Below are positions 35,101-46,789 of a stretch of 64,000 nt of DNA, piece by piece. The position numbers and the translations under genes are program-made. The DNA comes from Dendrocalamus latiflorus (lineage: Eukaryota; Streptophyta; Magnoliopsida; Poales; Poaceae): positions 33,708,622-33,772,621 of the forward strand of contig CM029663.1 in assembly GCA_017311315.1 (NCBI GenBank), read 5' to 3'. The notes beneath the pieces were generated by a model, which searched no databases, was not told the origin of the DNA, and worked only from the letters and a program-made list of their open reading frames with translations. Positions within the stretch are counted from its first letter, which is position 1, and every line of letters starts with the position of its first letter.

Positions 35101-35778
35101 GTGTCGCAAACAGCAAGGTTATTAAGTCGTAAAGTCGAGTCGAGTCGCCGATGAGGCGACTTGGGCGACTAGTCTATAATTGTTACAGTCATAATAAAAA
35201 AGTAAGCTGGGATTATTATACTAATACTACAACCAAAATAGCGTGTATGGTGTGCAATGAGGATCTAGAGTTATTGAGTCACTGGTATTAAGTCTCGGTC
35301 GGGCCGAGCCTCTCTAGTGGACCTCAAACTTATTGATCCAGTAGACCGGCTCCTAGTCGTGCAGCTGGACATAGCTGGCTAGTTGTGACTAGTCACTGAC
35401 TAGTCCGGCCGCTCGACTAGTCGCTCCAGTCGAGTCGGCCCCCCTAGTCGTCCGTCATGTACCGACTGGACGACTAGTCGTGGATTAGTCGCCTATTAGT
35501 TGACGACTTAATAACACTGGCAAACAATTAAAATTCGAAATTTTCAACTAAAAGCCATAAGACACAGCCACAAAGAACAGGCCGTATACGCTTCCATTCT
35601 CTTCTGTCAATAAGCCTCATGTTTTTCAGCCACTGAACCAAATGAACATATGCTTAATTTTGTTAACTTAATGATCCTCATTTTATCTGCTTGCTTAATG
35701 TAGGTATTCGTCATTGGACCAGTGAAGGAAGTCAGAAAGGCTGAGGCTATCCTTCGGGGCCGAATGCTGGAATTTTAG
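29172..35778 (+). CDS. 3'-5' exonuclease and KH domain protein, 336 residues, 10 exons
   Basis: Exons: 29172-29229, 30100-30260, 30644-30775, 30875-30925, 31270-31366, 32419-32465, 32639-32855, 33201-33330, 33428-33470 and 35704-35778. All have GT-AG borders and one continuous frame (1011 nt with TAG). The product combines a DEDD-type 3'-5' exonuclease fold (about 50-215) with a KH RNA-binding domain (about 265-330). Visible residues are the DxE of motif I (D57, E59 in GFDCEGVDL), motif II (HDCKRD, D115), the LHNVVDTQ stretch with D132, and motif III (AAADDVRFLL, D203). Position 199, where a Tyr or His usually sits, is Ala. The KH loop is GRKG (284-287). Plant proteins of this architecture are known (Arabidopsis At2g25910 type) and are similar in length. 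The biochemical substrate is not established here. I chose this ATG because it opens the GC-rich first exon and keeps the frame. AATAAA at 35897 is a plausible poly(A) signal. The last intron (33471-35703) is swollen by transposons. Confidence 0.93.
29498..29520. repeat. Run of 23 C in intron 1
   Basis: A perfect C homopolymer lies 269 bases into intron 1 of the exonuclease-KH gene. Its length may be a sequencing or assembly estimate. Confidence 0.9.
30931..31036. repeat. 53-bp tandem duplication in intron 4
   Basis: The unit beginning CACCAATTCACCATATGTAT occurs at 30931 and again at 30984 with a few substitutions. It begins five bases into the intron, just after the GTAAT donor. Confidence 0.9.
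33517..34255. mobile_element. hAT-type non-autonomous element in intron 9
   Basis: 739 bases starting CTATGTTGTCA and ending TGATAACATAC (inverted ends GTATGTTATCA / CTATGTTGTCA, two mismatches). It is flanked by a perfect 8-bp duplication ATTCTTTC at 33509-33516 and 34256-34263. Eight-base duplications are the hAT signature. The interior is GC-rich with repeated GCCTAGGCG motifs near both ends and no transposase. Confidence 0.88.
34936..35583. mobile_element. Probable MITE hosting a nested hAT MITE
   Basis: The ends GGCCTGCTTTTCGGC (34936) and, on the other strand, GGCCTGTTCTTTGTGGC (35583) form an imperfect inverted pair. Both inner flanks share plant MITE-like AAAAGCCA/TTGGCTTTT words. 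The interior is split by the element at 35114-35519. No convincing target duplication was found for the outer unit. Confidence 0.5.
35114..35519. mobile_element. hAT-type MITE nested in intron 9
   Basis: 406 bases with ends CAAGGTTATTAAGTCG and, inverted, CAGTGTTATTAAGTCG. The 8-bp flanks GCAAACAG (35106-35113) and GCAAACAA (35520-35527) match at seven bases. The interior is rich in GACTAGTCG / CGAGTCGAG palindromic words, so the RNA could fold strongly. It lies within intron 9 of the exonuclease-KH gene, about 180 bases before exon 10. Confidence 0.82.
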
Positions 35779-35896
35779 AGCAACTACCTTTTGTGATACA
35801 GGCTTCAACTGCTCTTATCTTCTGAACACAAAGGGGATATACAGAAATGCATGTGGTACTGTTTGCCTTCTGGATCTCTGATCCTTGACATGAAGC

Positions 35897-35902
35897 AATA
35901 AA
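35897..35902 (+). promoter_or_regulatory. Candidate poly(A) signal of the exonuclease-KH gene
   Basis: AATAAA lies 119 bases after the stop codon in an A-rich context (GCAATAAAAATAAAAT). It is the only canonical hexamer close to the end of the gene. Confidence 0.5.
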
Positions 35903-35919
35903 AATAAAATTGAAGGCAA

Positions 35920-38260
35920 CTTACCCTATCTTAACTTCACCCCCTGCTAAGGTTGCTAAACATGCAGTATGATCTCATGACGCCAATGCTTTAACTCTTT
36001 TTTGTGTCTTGTGCTAGTTGGTACATCAAAATCTGGAGACCTATTAGATTTCACTCTCTCAAGACTCCACTCTAGCTGTGCATTAAACAGTGCGATTGCT
36101 CTAATTCTGGCGCGTTCATCTTCACCTGGTCCAGTGAGCGCCCAGCAGAAGGAACTGGGGGTGCCCTACCTCCGCTGTTAGGTCTGTTGCGCGAGATTCA
36201 GTTGGGAGATTTTTGCCTTGAATGCTGATGGTAACCCGGGACCTGGGAACAAACTGGCTAGGCTTTGCCTGGAAATCCGGCTAAAGCTCATTGAATGTGT
36301 ATGATCCATCAGCTGGATGCAAAGCCGAAATTCAGACTTGGCAACCAACCAGATGGACCCGGCACGGCGATGGATACGTCCATCTCAGGACCACCTCTTG
36401 TCGCCACTGCTATCTATCACTTCTTATCACTGTTCCTCTCGTGTGTGTCATCTCTTCTCATCCTCTTGCGGTTTTCCTCTTCTTTTCTTATGCCTTGGTT
36501 CTCTCTTGTTTCTTTTCCTCCTATATTGCCTTTTACCCCGGTATTTCACTCTTCCTTACAATAATGTTTTTCCTTTACAAAGTAAGCTTATTAACTACAA
36601 CTTTGCAATTTTCTTCACAAATCAAATCCTATCTTAGTACATGTGTTCTCTCTTTTATCAAACAACAATGCAACGTTTACACTAGGATCTATACCATCAC
36701 TGTTTACTCTTCGCAGCTAGTAGCGTGGAATGTCCGGTAAAGACTGATGAATGCTGTCGGGAGATATGTTGCCCAGAATCCATGGACAGTATACCTTGTG
36801 GCTGTGCATCTCCCGGCCTTGAAATGGGAAATTCTGTCCGAGAGAATTGCCAATTCTGCCTCTTGTTCCTAGGATGAATGTCGCCGTAGTTTCACATCGG
36901 CGCGCGAGCTGCGGTGGAGGTGGGTTAGACGACCGAGATCCGTCGCCGGCCCCACCGGCCACGCGCGACGGCGACGGCGGCCTTGGACGCATGAGGAGAC
37001 CAAAAGCGACGGCCGGAGCCGGTGCGGATTGGGATATATCGGCGGTCCATGTGTGCCTCCATGTGAGGCCATGAGCGACCGACGGCGACGGCTACGGCCA
37101 CGTGATGGCTACGACTCCGGCCGGTGGTCCAGCCAGACCTTGATGTAGTGCCCAGCGCGGCAGTCCTCTGGCCGGAAAAGGACGCCGCCCCGTTTTGCCA
37201 ATTCGAAATGGTTCCATGCCGCTTGCCGGAGGCTTAGCTTACTTATGACATGTCGTTGTGTATGGCTTAATTAAATGATGCAGAGCTCGGAGTCGATCTG
37301 ATTATGATGGTGTGCTGCAACTCTTTATGGTATGTACGTATCTATACCACGTGAAACTCTGAACTTCTTTGTGCACATTCAAGACCCGAACAGCAGACTT
37401 TTTTAGTTTGGGACAGCATACTAGGAACGGTGGCGGAGCCGCATGCTACCCTGTGCATGGAGGTCAAATGACCTTACAGATTTTTTTCCCCAAATGATTC
37501 ACTTAAAAAAAATCTGCACAAATGAATGATCTATCTAATGTATGATCTTGTGTCTTAAGCTACGGTCCGAGTCTCACGAACTGCACGTTAGATATATTTA
37601 TTTAATTACCAATTTTCTTGAATTTTATTCCATAATCTCTCGGTTATTAATGAGCATTGAGCCTCAAGTATAGTTAACTAACTGAACATCTTCATTAGAA
37701 AAAAAAATGCACACCCCTAGTAGTTCACTAAAAACTTTCAAGAATGATCATAGATATAGTGCATGCTGAATAATTGATGTCACTAGTAAAATTTTAAAAT
37801 TTAGGTCCCGTTTGGAACCCGTGATTTTTTTTTTCGAGTCCTGTGAGAATTGAATTATTTATTGTGAAATTTCTGTGTTTCAAATTATGCATGCCTGTAA
37901 TAGATGCACATGTAATAGAGTAGGATCGATGCTTCAATTTACTCTTTGTTTTCTAGAGTGCTGACATTTGGCTAGTACCTAGTCACCTTAAGAGTTAATA
38001 CTCTACCCATAGGCCGAAAATTCACATCTCAAATAATCATAGTAGAAAATTCACAAATATTTACGACGCAACCTTTGGTCGATGAAAACCGAACTCAAAC
38101 CAAGGTGACACTGACTGGCTATGCAACGTTGGGCAATTTACTCTTAATTTTTTAATCTTTTTTAAGAGTAGATAGGAGTTGCAAGAACGTGTATAAGGAT
38201 AGAGATAAGGATGAAAACAAACGAGGCTACAGTGGAATTAACGGGGCTCAACTCTTCCTA
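35920..38260. other. Intergenic, one possible gene remnant
   Basis: Nothing here has splice or domain support. The GC-rich block 36840-37210 holds a minus-strand frame near 37109-37206 reading FRPEDCRAGHYIKVWLDHRP before a stop. It looks like translated protein but I do not recognise it, and it may be a captured exon. The rest is AT-rich. A GGTCCCGTTTGGAACC motif near 37805 is typical of MITE ends, but no partner was identified. Confidence 0.45.
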
Positions 38261-38760
38261 CAGTATGTGACACTTCGCTTAATGATCTCATAGATAATCT
38301 CTATATTTAATAAAGGAAAGCGACAGGGATCCTATAGACCTTATTCTTTTAGACTTTTGCCTTTTAGTTTCTTTATAAGTCGAATTAAGTAGAACGATTT
38401 CTTAAAATAGATTCTTCAAATGATTTTTCAAATTCAAAATCGTGTGTGTTGCGACACTTCGCTTGATGATCTCATAGATAATCTCTATATTTAACCGTGT
38501 GTGTTGATTTTCCGAATCCAAAAACTAATCTCTGATCTCTGAACACAAAGGGGATATACAGTATGTGACACTTCGCTTGATGATCTCATAAATAATCTCT
38601 ATATTTAACAAAGGAAAGCGACAGGGATACTACAGATCTTGTTCTTTTAGACTTTTGCCTTTTAGTTTCTTTAAAAATCAAAACAAATAAAACAATTTTT
38701 TGAAGCGGATTCTTCAAATGATTTTCCGTATCCAAAACCGTATATGTTATTCATATCGAC
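38261..38760. repeat. Triplicated block with templated-looking patches
   Basis: A segment starting TATGTGACACTTCGCTT is present three times: full length from 38264, a truncated 45-base copy at 38453-38495, and nearly full length from 38562. The truncated copy sits between two copies of CGTGTGTGTTG (38441-38451 and 38496-38506). The third copy is preceded by 24 bases identical to the exonuclease-KH 3'UTR. Confidence 0.85.
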
Positions 38761-40174
38761 GTCTCCACCGTTCACTGCCATATCGAAAAACATAGATAAA
38801 AACCATCAATCGTAGCCTAAAAGAATGATCATATTCCTATGCAAAAACAAATTAGACAATTGTAAAAAAGATGTGGTGAGGTAGTAGATCAAATTCTTGT
38901 TCTCTTGTCTCCACCTCCCTACCAGAAACTGCTTAGTTCCCTTTGTGCCAATTTATTTTCCGTGTGTTTATCAAGAAACAGTAGGACACATCCCGACCAA
39001 ACGATCCCGTGCACACTTTCCCGAGAGTTAACCTTCGGGGAAATTGCTCCAAAGTGTTTTTTTTTACCTTTCCTGTGTGTTCTTTACAAATGGGAACTAA
39101 GCAATTTTTCTCGATCGGTCCTGCCAACATTTTAAAGCAATTCAGCTCGATCATTCCATTTCTAAGATCACAATTTGTGATGTCAGGTCATGCTCGGTAC
39201 AGACTATAGAGAGCTAAGTTAGAGCCGTCTGGGGCACGCTTAGAGGTTGGAGGAGGAAAGAGGGAGAGGACTGTGGAGAAAAAATGAGTGAAAGAGACAG
39301 AGAGGATCAAGAGCTAGGGACTTCAATTGAGGTCAATTCCAAATTAACAGTAGATGGACTAACAAAAAATGCATCGATCGAGAAATGATATTAACAAACT
39401 CCCCCAACTGCCTCGTATTTATTCCTAGCTAACAAGGACTCAATCAAGTTTTGGATGCTGGGATTAACTGAGATTATGCATTCAATTTGCTGAACTTTCT
39501 AACTCCATTCATATATATTGTGGGAGCAATTTGTACTTGGGTTTCATGAACGGGGACCGCTTTCTTCCGTGGATCATATCAGCCTGTTTGCATGTTGCAA
39601 CTAGGACATTGGTCCATGATCGATCGAGGGGGACGTTGCGAATTGGTAAGAAAATGAAGTAGGAAATTTGACGGGTGCCCTTGCTAGTGGCTACACTCAG
39701 ACTCGATCGAACGCTACCTCGAGTGCTATATATGCTGTAGAGGCTTTGTCTGCCATATGCCAAGCTCCGAGCCACGCGAACTGAATAAGGGTATGTTTGT
39801 AGCGCAGGTTTTATTTATTACTAAAAGTAGATGATAAATTTTTTAGAGTTGCTAAGAAAAAAGAGAAATATGTTAGAAATTCTCATAAAAAAAGCAAAAC
39901 ATCTAGCCCTTAATTGGGTGAACCTAAGTTATAATAGCTCATATTAAAAGAAAGAGTTCATGTCAAATACAATCCAAATTAAGAGGAATTCGGAATAAAA
40001 AATAAATAAAAATTAGCAATTTGATTTTCATATGACTTCCAAAGTAACGTCTATAAATAACTAAAATTCATAATAATAACTAAACAAAAATTTGCAAATT
40101 AAACGAAAAATTTTATGTCAAGTACAATCCAAATTAACTTAAATTTAGAATAAAAAAATAAAATTAGCAATTTG
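38761..40174. other. Intergenic, AT-rich, nothing supported
   Basis: No gene, RNA gene or element border is supported here. Short open frames at 38905-39775 have no motifs. The stretch 39780-40174 is strongly AT-rich and leads into the CACTA end. Confidence 0.5.
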
Positions 40175-40244
40175 CACTACTAGAAAAGGCCTAATATTGG
40201 ATGCCACATCATGTACGGTTCCCTAAAACCATCTGTATTAAATA

Positions 40245-40530
40245 CAATTACAGACGGTTTTAGTTTATAGACCGTCTGTGTTGCTGTCTGCCCTAAAAAC
40301 CGTCTATAAAGAGGAAATATCACAGACAGTTCGTGGTGAAAACCGTCTGTGATATAGACGGTTCTTAACAAGAATAGTCTGTGATATTACCAAATATCAC
40401 AAACAGTTTTTATTTTAACCGTCTGTGATACGTCTGTGATACTTCACAGACGGCTTGTATTAAAAATCGTCTGTAATAATTAAGTCATCACAGATAGTTT
40501 GTATAAAAAATCATCTGTGATAATTTCACT
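40245..40530. repeat. CACTA left subterminal repeats
   Basis: At least eight variants of ACAGACGGTTTT and its complement AAACCGTCTGTGAT alternate over about 285 bases. In CACTA elements such repeats bind the accessory transposition protein. Confidence 0.85.
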
Positions 40531-40787
40531 ATATTAATTACGCGCAAACCCGTCGACCCCTGTTTTAAATTCCAGATCTACGCTGCTGTTTCGAGCTAGA
40601 GGTAGGGCTTTGAGGCTATTTGATAAAAGGAGATTATTTGGCAAGAGTAATTGTATATCCACTAAGTTTTTGACTACCTATGTTAGTAATTTGTTTCTAA
40701 TTGCTTTATAATTTAGATTTATAACTTTTGGTGAAAGGAGAATTGAAGATGGTTGATCTAGCTAGCTTGATGTAGAGAAAAGATTAT

Positions 40788-43102
40788 TGTAACACCCCAG
40801 GACCCACATTACCCTAAGATGCTACTAAAACCACTCCACAACTAGCCAATTTACAAAATAAAAATAAACTGGCAGTAATTAAACAAGATAATACAAGCGG
40901 AAGCATAAACAACTAAGGGAAAACAGAATAGAGATGACAATTCAATATTCATAATCAACTCCAAAATAATAACCCAAAGAAACAATTCTAAATTTAACAT
41001 TTATTAAGGTGAAACAATCATCGATAACATAGCTAAGCAAAAGACTAGAATCCTTTCAACTTTATTTCAGCATTAAAATATAATTCAGGTGCATCAGTGT
41101 GGTGCCGCTCTACCCTTCCCATGCATGCTCAAAGTCCACCTATAGGGAGGGGGAAACAAGGGTGAGATAAAAATCTCAGCAAGCAAACAGTTTAACAGGC
41201 TATTCAACTACAAACAATTATACATCATCATTTATAATTCCATACAACCACAATCACAATTCATGTCCACAATTATTAAACCACCACAAACTTCCATAAA
41301 CCATACCTCTTCAATTTCAGATTTAAATGGCATGAATGCAGTCATTTTATCCACAAATAAATGCAAATGAATGCTTCATGCTATGCTCCACATCACTCTT
41401 TTCTAGCGGGATTAGAGGTGCATCGTATTACGGCAATATACGAGGCGCCCAGCGGAATAAGAGGTGCATGGTATTACGGCAATATACGATGCTGTACCGG
41501 TACGGTCGCGGCTAGGTGCGGCGACATCCACATATGCATATGACATTATATGACATGAATGATATGATAATCATAAAGAATATTAATCCATCCTCAAGGA
41601 GCATTATCATGCTCACAACATATCCACAACCACCACATGTTATTTTCATGTTCCACATTATAGCATTAAGCAAGAATTCCACATGTCTACTAGCAGATTA
41701 TCAACTTATCCATTGATCAATAATTGATACCATCTCCACAATTAAATTATCATGCAATCATGTCATAATGTATCAAATTACGATAATAATGTAAGCTGCA
41801 AGTAGAAGAAATAACAAGTTAAACGGTAGCAACCACCGCTACGTTTACTTGCCTCAACCGACGAAGCGAGGCAAAATCAAGAGCGCTCAGGGGCAAGACC
41901 ACCTGTCCAAAAGGCATCTCTCAGCACAAAGCTACAGCATACAAACACGACTAAAATAATTAAAGACATCGCTAGAAACCCGAACCCGCACAAACTCCTC
42001 TCCGCTCAACAATTTAGCAAACTACCCTCTGCAGCAGCGCTGCTTAACATTTTCGTAACTTTAAAAATATTGATCCAATTACAAAAAACGATACCTCTCT
42101 GAATTCATCACTTAAAATCCTACATTTTTCATGTAGAACACCTATTTTTATTTTGATCACAGCTAGGTATAATTTAATGCCCAAAACAGAGTAAGATCTC
42201 TGTTCTGGTAGACTGGACAGCAGCATTCAAATGCGTCCCAGCACAGTACAGGGGTCTAACAATTCTGAATTTTCTACAGCAGATATATTACCAGATTCTC
42301 TACAACTTTATCAATTACGTCTATGACCATAAAAATCATTTACTACCTCAAAACCACAGATTAAGATTAGTCTGTCCCAATCTGCTCGCCTGACGAACAG
42401 CGGAAATACCGACCCTGTAACTCCTAGATCCCACGGCCAAAATTTCCGAAAAAAATACAGGAGATGCGTCTGGGAGGGTCCACAAGAAAAATCATTTACT
42501 AGGTCTAAACCGCGCGACCAGACGCGCTACTCGAATCAATCTACAGGCAGACAGTAGGTAATCTCTAATCGGGCAATTAATCTTTAATCTCCCTTCAAAA
42601 TCCGTGCCAAGAACCCTAATTAGTTCGAGAAAAAGAGGGTTTGGGATGGGGAAAATACCTAGATGAGGAATCACCCCTCTTTTCCTCCTCTTCTTCTTCT
42701 CCTTCCTTCTCCTTCCTTCTTCTCCTTCCTTCTCCTTCCTTCTTCTCCTTCCTTCTCCTTCCTTCTCCTTCCAATGGCAGCAGCAGGGGGGCGCAGATCT
42801 TGCTGGGGAGGGGCGGCCAAAGAGGTGGAGAAAGGGGAGGAGGGGGTGGCGGCTGGGTGTGGGGAAAAGGGGGAGGGGCTCTAGGGTTAGGGGGTACGGC
42901 CACCCCCTTGGGCCTTGGCCCAGGGCGGTCGGCCCACTCCCCAGGCAGCCCACTCTGGGTTTTTAATTAAATTTTTAATTTATTTTATTCATTTTATACT
43001 GCTCTTCAATTTTTATTTTTCCCTTCCCGCGATTTACCGAAAAATCGGCGACTCCGCGATGGTTTTAAAAACTTACGCCGTAACGACGTTCAGGATATTA
43101 CA
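40788..43102. mobile_element. Solo LTR with perfect duplication
   Basis: 2315 bases starting TGTAACACCCCAGGACC and ending CAGGATATTACA. It is flanked by perfect 5-bp ATTAT (40783-40787 and 43103-43107). There is no internal retrotransposon sequence. The TGTAACA start resembles the giant-LTR family terminus read on the minus strand, but the interiors are not obviously alike. It contains a CTTCCTTCTC-type repeat at about 42686-42775. Confidence 0.92.
42686..42775. repeat. CTTCTCCTTC minisatellite
   Basis: About nine near-identical 10-13-base pyrimidine units (CTTCTCCTTC, CTTCTTCTCC) within the solo LTR. Confidence 0.85.
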
Positions 43103-43273
43103 ATTATTTTACATCTAGCATGGTTTAGGGTTTAGTCAATTCATAGTCTATTTGTACTTAATTTAATTTTATTAATTATTATTGCTACATATAACTACTT
43201 AATTTAGATCGTACATATATAGTATATTAATTAATTGAATATGTTATACTAAATTATTATATGCGTAACTTAG

Positions 43274-46200
43274 GACCGAAGCTGGATATACAATGGAAAC
43301 CGTGTGGGTGAAGAGTACATTAATGGCATTTCTGCTTTTACAAGAGCTGCTGAGGAAGATATGTTAAATAAGGGGGTGGAATATATATACTATCCATGCA
43401 TTGACTGCAAGAATATAAAGATGTTTAAAAACCGAGCACAGATTGAAGCGCACTTGATTTAAAGGGGTTTCAAAAATAGGTATGCACATTAGACTAGTCA
43501 TGGTGAAGAGCAGATTACACAGGAATGTAGTAATAATGACATTACCGATGAAATCAATGATATGCCGCCGGATGATCATGTTGATTGTGGTTCTGATTTA
43601 GATAGGCTGAATAATGACAATCTAGATCAGATACTTCGTGATGCAAAAGGGAACTATGATGAGAGAGAGTATATTAAATTCCGGGGCTTGATGGAGGACT
43701 CGGAGAAACCTTTGTTCACATGTTGCAAGTAGTACATGAGATTGTCAGCTGTGCTTAAACTGCTAAAATTGAAGGCAAACAACAGTTGGTCTGACAAGAG
43801 CTTCACGGTACTATTAGGTCTTTTAATGGACATGCTTCCAGAAGAAACGAGTTGCCCAAAATTACCTACAAAGGCAAGATGGTTCTTTGTCCATTGAGAA
43901 TAGAAGTAGAAAGAATACATGCATGTCTGAATGATTGTATCCTCTACCATAAAGAGTATGCAAATATGCATGTATGTCCGGTGTGCAACGCATCCCGATA
44001 CGAGCATAAGAATCAATCAGATGACGACAAAAGAATAGAGGTGAAGAGAGAATCTTTTATTAAGCTAACATGATACCTTCCTATAATTTCCCATTTGAAG
44101 CGGTTTTTTGCGAACCCAAATGAGGCAAAACTACTGTGTTGGCACTCAGAGGTGCGTAAGAAGGATGGAATGCTAAGACACCTTGTTGATTCTACCCAGT
44201 AGAGAAATATCGATAGAAGGTTTGCAGACTTCGATCCAAAACCGATGAATACAATGTTCAGATTGAGCACAGATGGAATGAATCTTTTCGGTAACATGAG
44301 CAGCCGACATAACACTTGGCCCATGACTTTCTGCATCTACAATCTTTCTCCTTGGTTGTGTATGAAGCGAAGGTATATTTTGCTGTCGATACTTATCCAA
44401 GGGCCGAAGCAACCTGGCAACATATTGATGTATACCTAGTACCGTTGGTGGAATATCTAAAAATACTATGGATCGAAAGGGTACAGGTATGGGATGCGTA
44501 CAAACGAGAGAACTTCACTTTACGCTCCTTGTTGTTTTACACCATAAATGATTATCCTGCCCTTGCTAACTTGTCGAGCCAAAGTACAAAAGAGGGCCAA
44601 AACCTGTACTCACTACTTAGATGACACCGAGAGTATGTAGTTAAAGCACTCGAGTAAAATCGTGTACATGCATCACTATAGGTTCCTTCAGATGGCTCAC
44701 CCACACCGCAGGATTAAGAAACAATTCGACAAAGAGAATGAGAACAGTTCAGCTCTAAGGCATTTAAGCGGAAAAGATATCTATGATATGGTTAAGGATT
44801 TAGATGTTATGCTCGAAAAGGGATGTAAATCGATGACCCATAAGAAGAACGTCTACAAGAAGAGATTAATATTTTGGGACTTATCTTATTGGGAGCACCT
44901 AGAAGCTTGCCACTGCATCGATGTCATGTACGTAAAAAAGAATGTATGTGACAGCTTGATTAGTCTCTTACTGAACATTTGTGACAAAACAAATGATGGT
45001 ATCAACGCGCGGCTTGACTTGGTTGATATGGACATCAGGCCTGAGTTAGCACCGACAAAGACCGATAAATGACAAACTTACCTTCCCCCTGCTTGTTACA
45101 CTTTGTCCAAGGTCGAGAGAATTGAACTGTGCTAGTGCTTACATAGTGTGAAAATTCCATCTAGTTACTCCGCCAATATGAAGAAACTTGTTTCAACGGA
45201 AGATTTGAAGTTAATTGGCATGAAGTCTCATGATTGTCATGTGCTGATGACACAAATGCTCCATATTGCAATTAGTAGTATTTTGCCGATCAAGGTCTGA
45301 GAGACAATTATGAGGTTGTGTTATTTTTTTTAACACAATTACTCAGAAGGTCATCAATCTCGAAGGACTAGATGATCTACAGGGTGAGGTGTTGACGACT
45401 CTATGTCATCTTGAGATGTATTTCCCTCCATCGTTTTTTGATATCATAGTCCATTTCGTTGTTCACATTGTGTGGGAGATAAAAATATATGGACCCGTGT
45501 TCCTACGTAGCATGTACCCGTTTGAGAGGTTCATGAGAATTCTGGAGTCCTATGTACAGAATCGATCTCGGCCAGAGGGCAGCGTCGTTGAAGGTTATGC
45601 AACCAAAGAAGTCATTGAGTTCTGTGTTAATTACATAGCTCAGATTGAACCGATAGGTGTGCCTTGATCTCACCATGAGGGGAGGCTCAAGGGTATCGAG
45701 ACTATAAGAAGGAAAGCAATCACTCCATATATGGATGCATATGCTCAAACCCATTTCACGATCTTGCAACACATGACTGAAGTGTCCCTGTATGTCAATC
45801 AGCACAAGGGCGTGCTTTGGCAATAGAATCCGAAGCAGCTGGATGTTTAGATCATGAGACAACACAACAGTTGATTCAACCAATGGTTGAAGGAGCGACT
45901 CGCTAGGAGCTCGTCAAATAATATGCTAACATGGTTGGGAAAAAAGCCAATATTTATAGTTGTGACATGACAAGGATATGACATAAATGGGTATGCATTC
46001 TATACACAGACTCAGGATGTAAAGAACACTAATCAGAACAACGGTGTTCACATAGATACGTTCAGTATCGATGGGTTGAGGAACTCCTACTATGGGTTCA
46101 TAGAGGACATTTGGGAGCTTGACTACATGCTTTTCAAGATCTCCTTATTTCGGTGCCGTTGGATTATCTCCCACAGGTGAAGATCGACAAGTATGGTGTC

Positions 46201-46480
46201 ACTACCGTGGACCTCAAACGTGTTGGATACAAAGACGAACCATTCGTACTCGCTAACCAAGTTGTTCAAGTTTTCTATGTAATCAACCAGGCAAATAAGA
46301 AGCGCCACATAGTTCTTCATAAAAAGAAAGATTGTCGGAGTTGAGAATGTAGTGGACGAGGAAGAATACAATCAATTTGATGCGATGCCTCCTTTTGAAA
46401 ATGGCATAAGGGTAGAGGAAGAACGTGATAAAAGTAGCTACATACACATCGATCATCATGAAGGGCTAATTTTTAAAGGA
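43274..46480 (+). pseudogene. TNP2-type CACTA transposase, broken
   Basis: In order: the transposase-associated zinc domain (DRSWIYNGNRVGEEYI near 43274, then YYPCIDCKN), with in-frame stops at its end. Next is the TNP2 core with MHVCPVCNASRYEHK, LSTDGMNLFGNMSSRH, TWPMTFCIYNLSPWLCMKR and LIQGPKQPGNI (about 43860-44640), then HRRIKKQFDKENE (44690). After that come a DUF4218-like segment (EMYFPPSFFDIIVHFVVHI, about 45410-45660) and a DUF4216-like segment (VTTVDLKRVGYKDEPFVLA, about 46195). These domains together define the CACTA catalytic protein, which cuts and moves the element. At least ten stops or frame changes make it inactive. Confidence 0.92.
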
Positions 46481-46574
46481 AATAAGCAAGTGGAATGATG
46501 AATGAGATATTTATGTGTCATATGTTCTATATTTGTGTGTGTGTGTATGTGTGTGTGTGTGTGTGTGAATGTAA

Positions 46575-46755
46575 GTAGGGAACATCACAGATGGTTTTAA
46601 AGTAAAACCGTCTGTGACATATATATTCACATATGGTTCTACATTAAAATTGTCTGTGATGTTTTGTTATTACAGACGATTTTAAATAAGAACCGTCTGT
46701 GATGATAAATATCACAGACAGTTCTTAAATAAAACCGTATGTGATTATTTTTCTA
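46575..46755. repeat. Internal CACTA subterminal-type repeats
   Basis: Five or six variants of TCACAGATGGTTTTAAA / AAAACCGTCTGTGA lie between the two coding regions, where subterminal repeats are not expected. A GT-repeat (46539-46567) lies just before them and an AT run (46757-46772) follows. The downstream context (TATTGCGCACT) resembles that after the true left end (AATTACGCGCA). Confidence 0.75.
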
Positions 46756-46789
46756 TATATATATATATATATTGCGCACTAGAGTTTGT

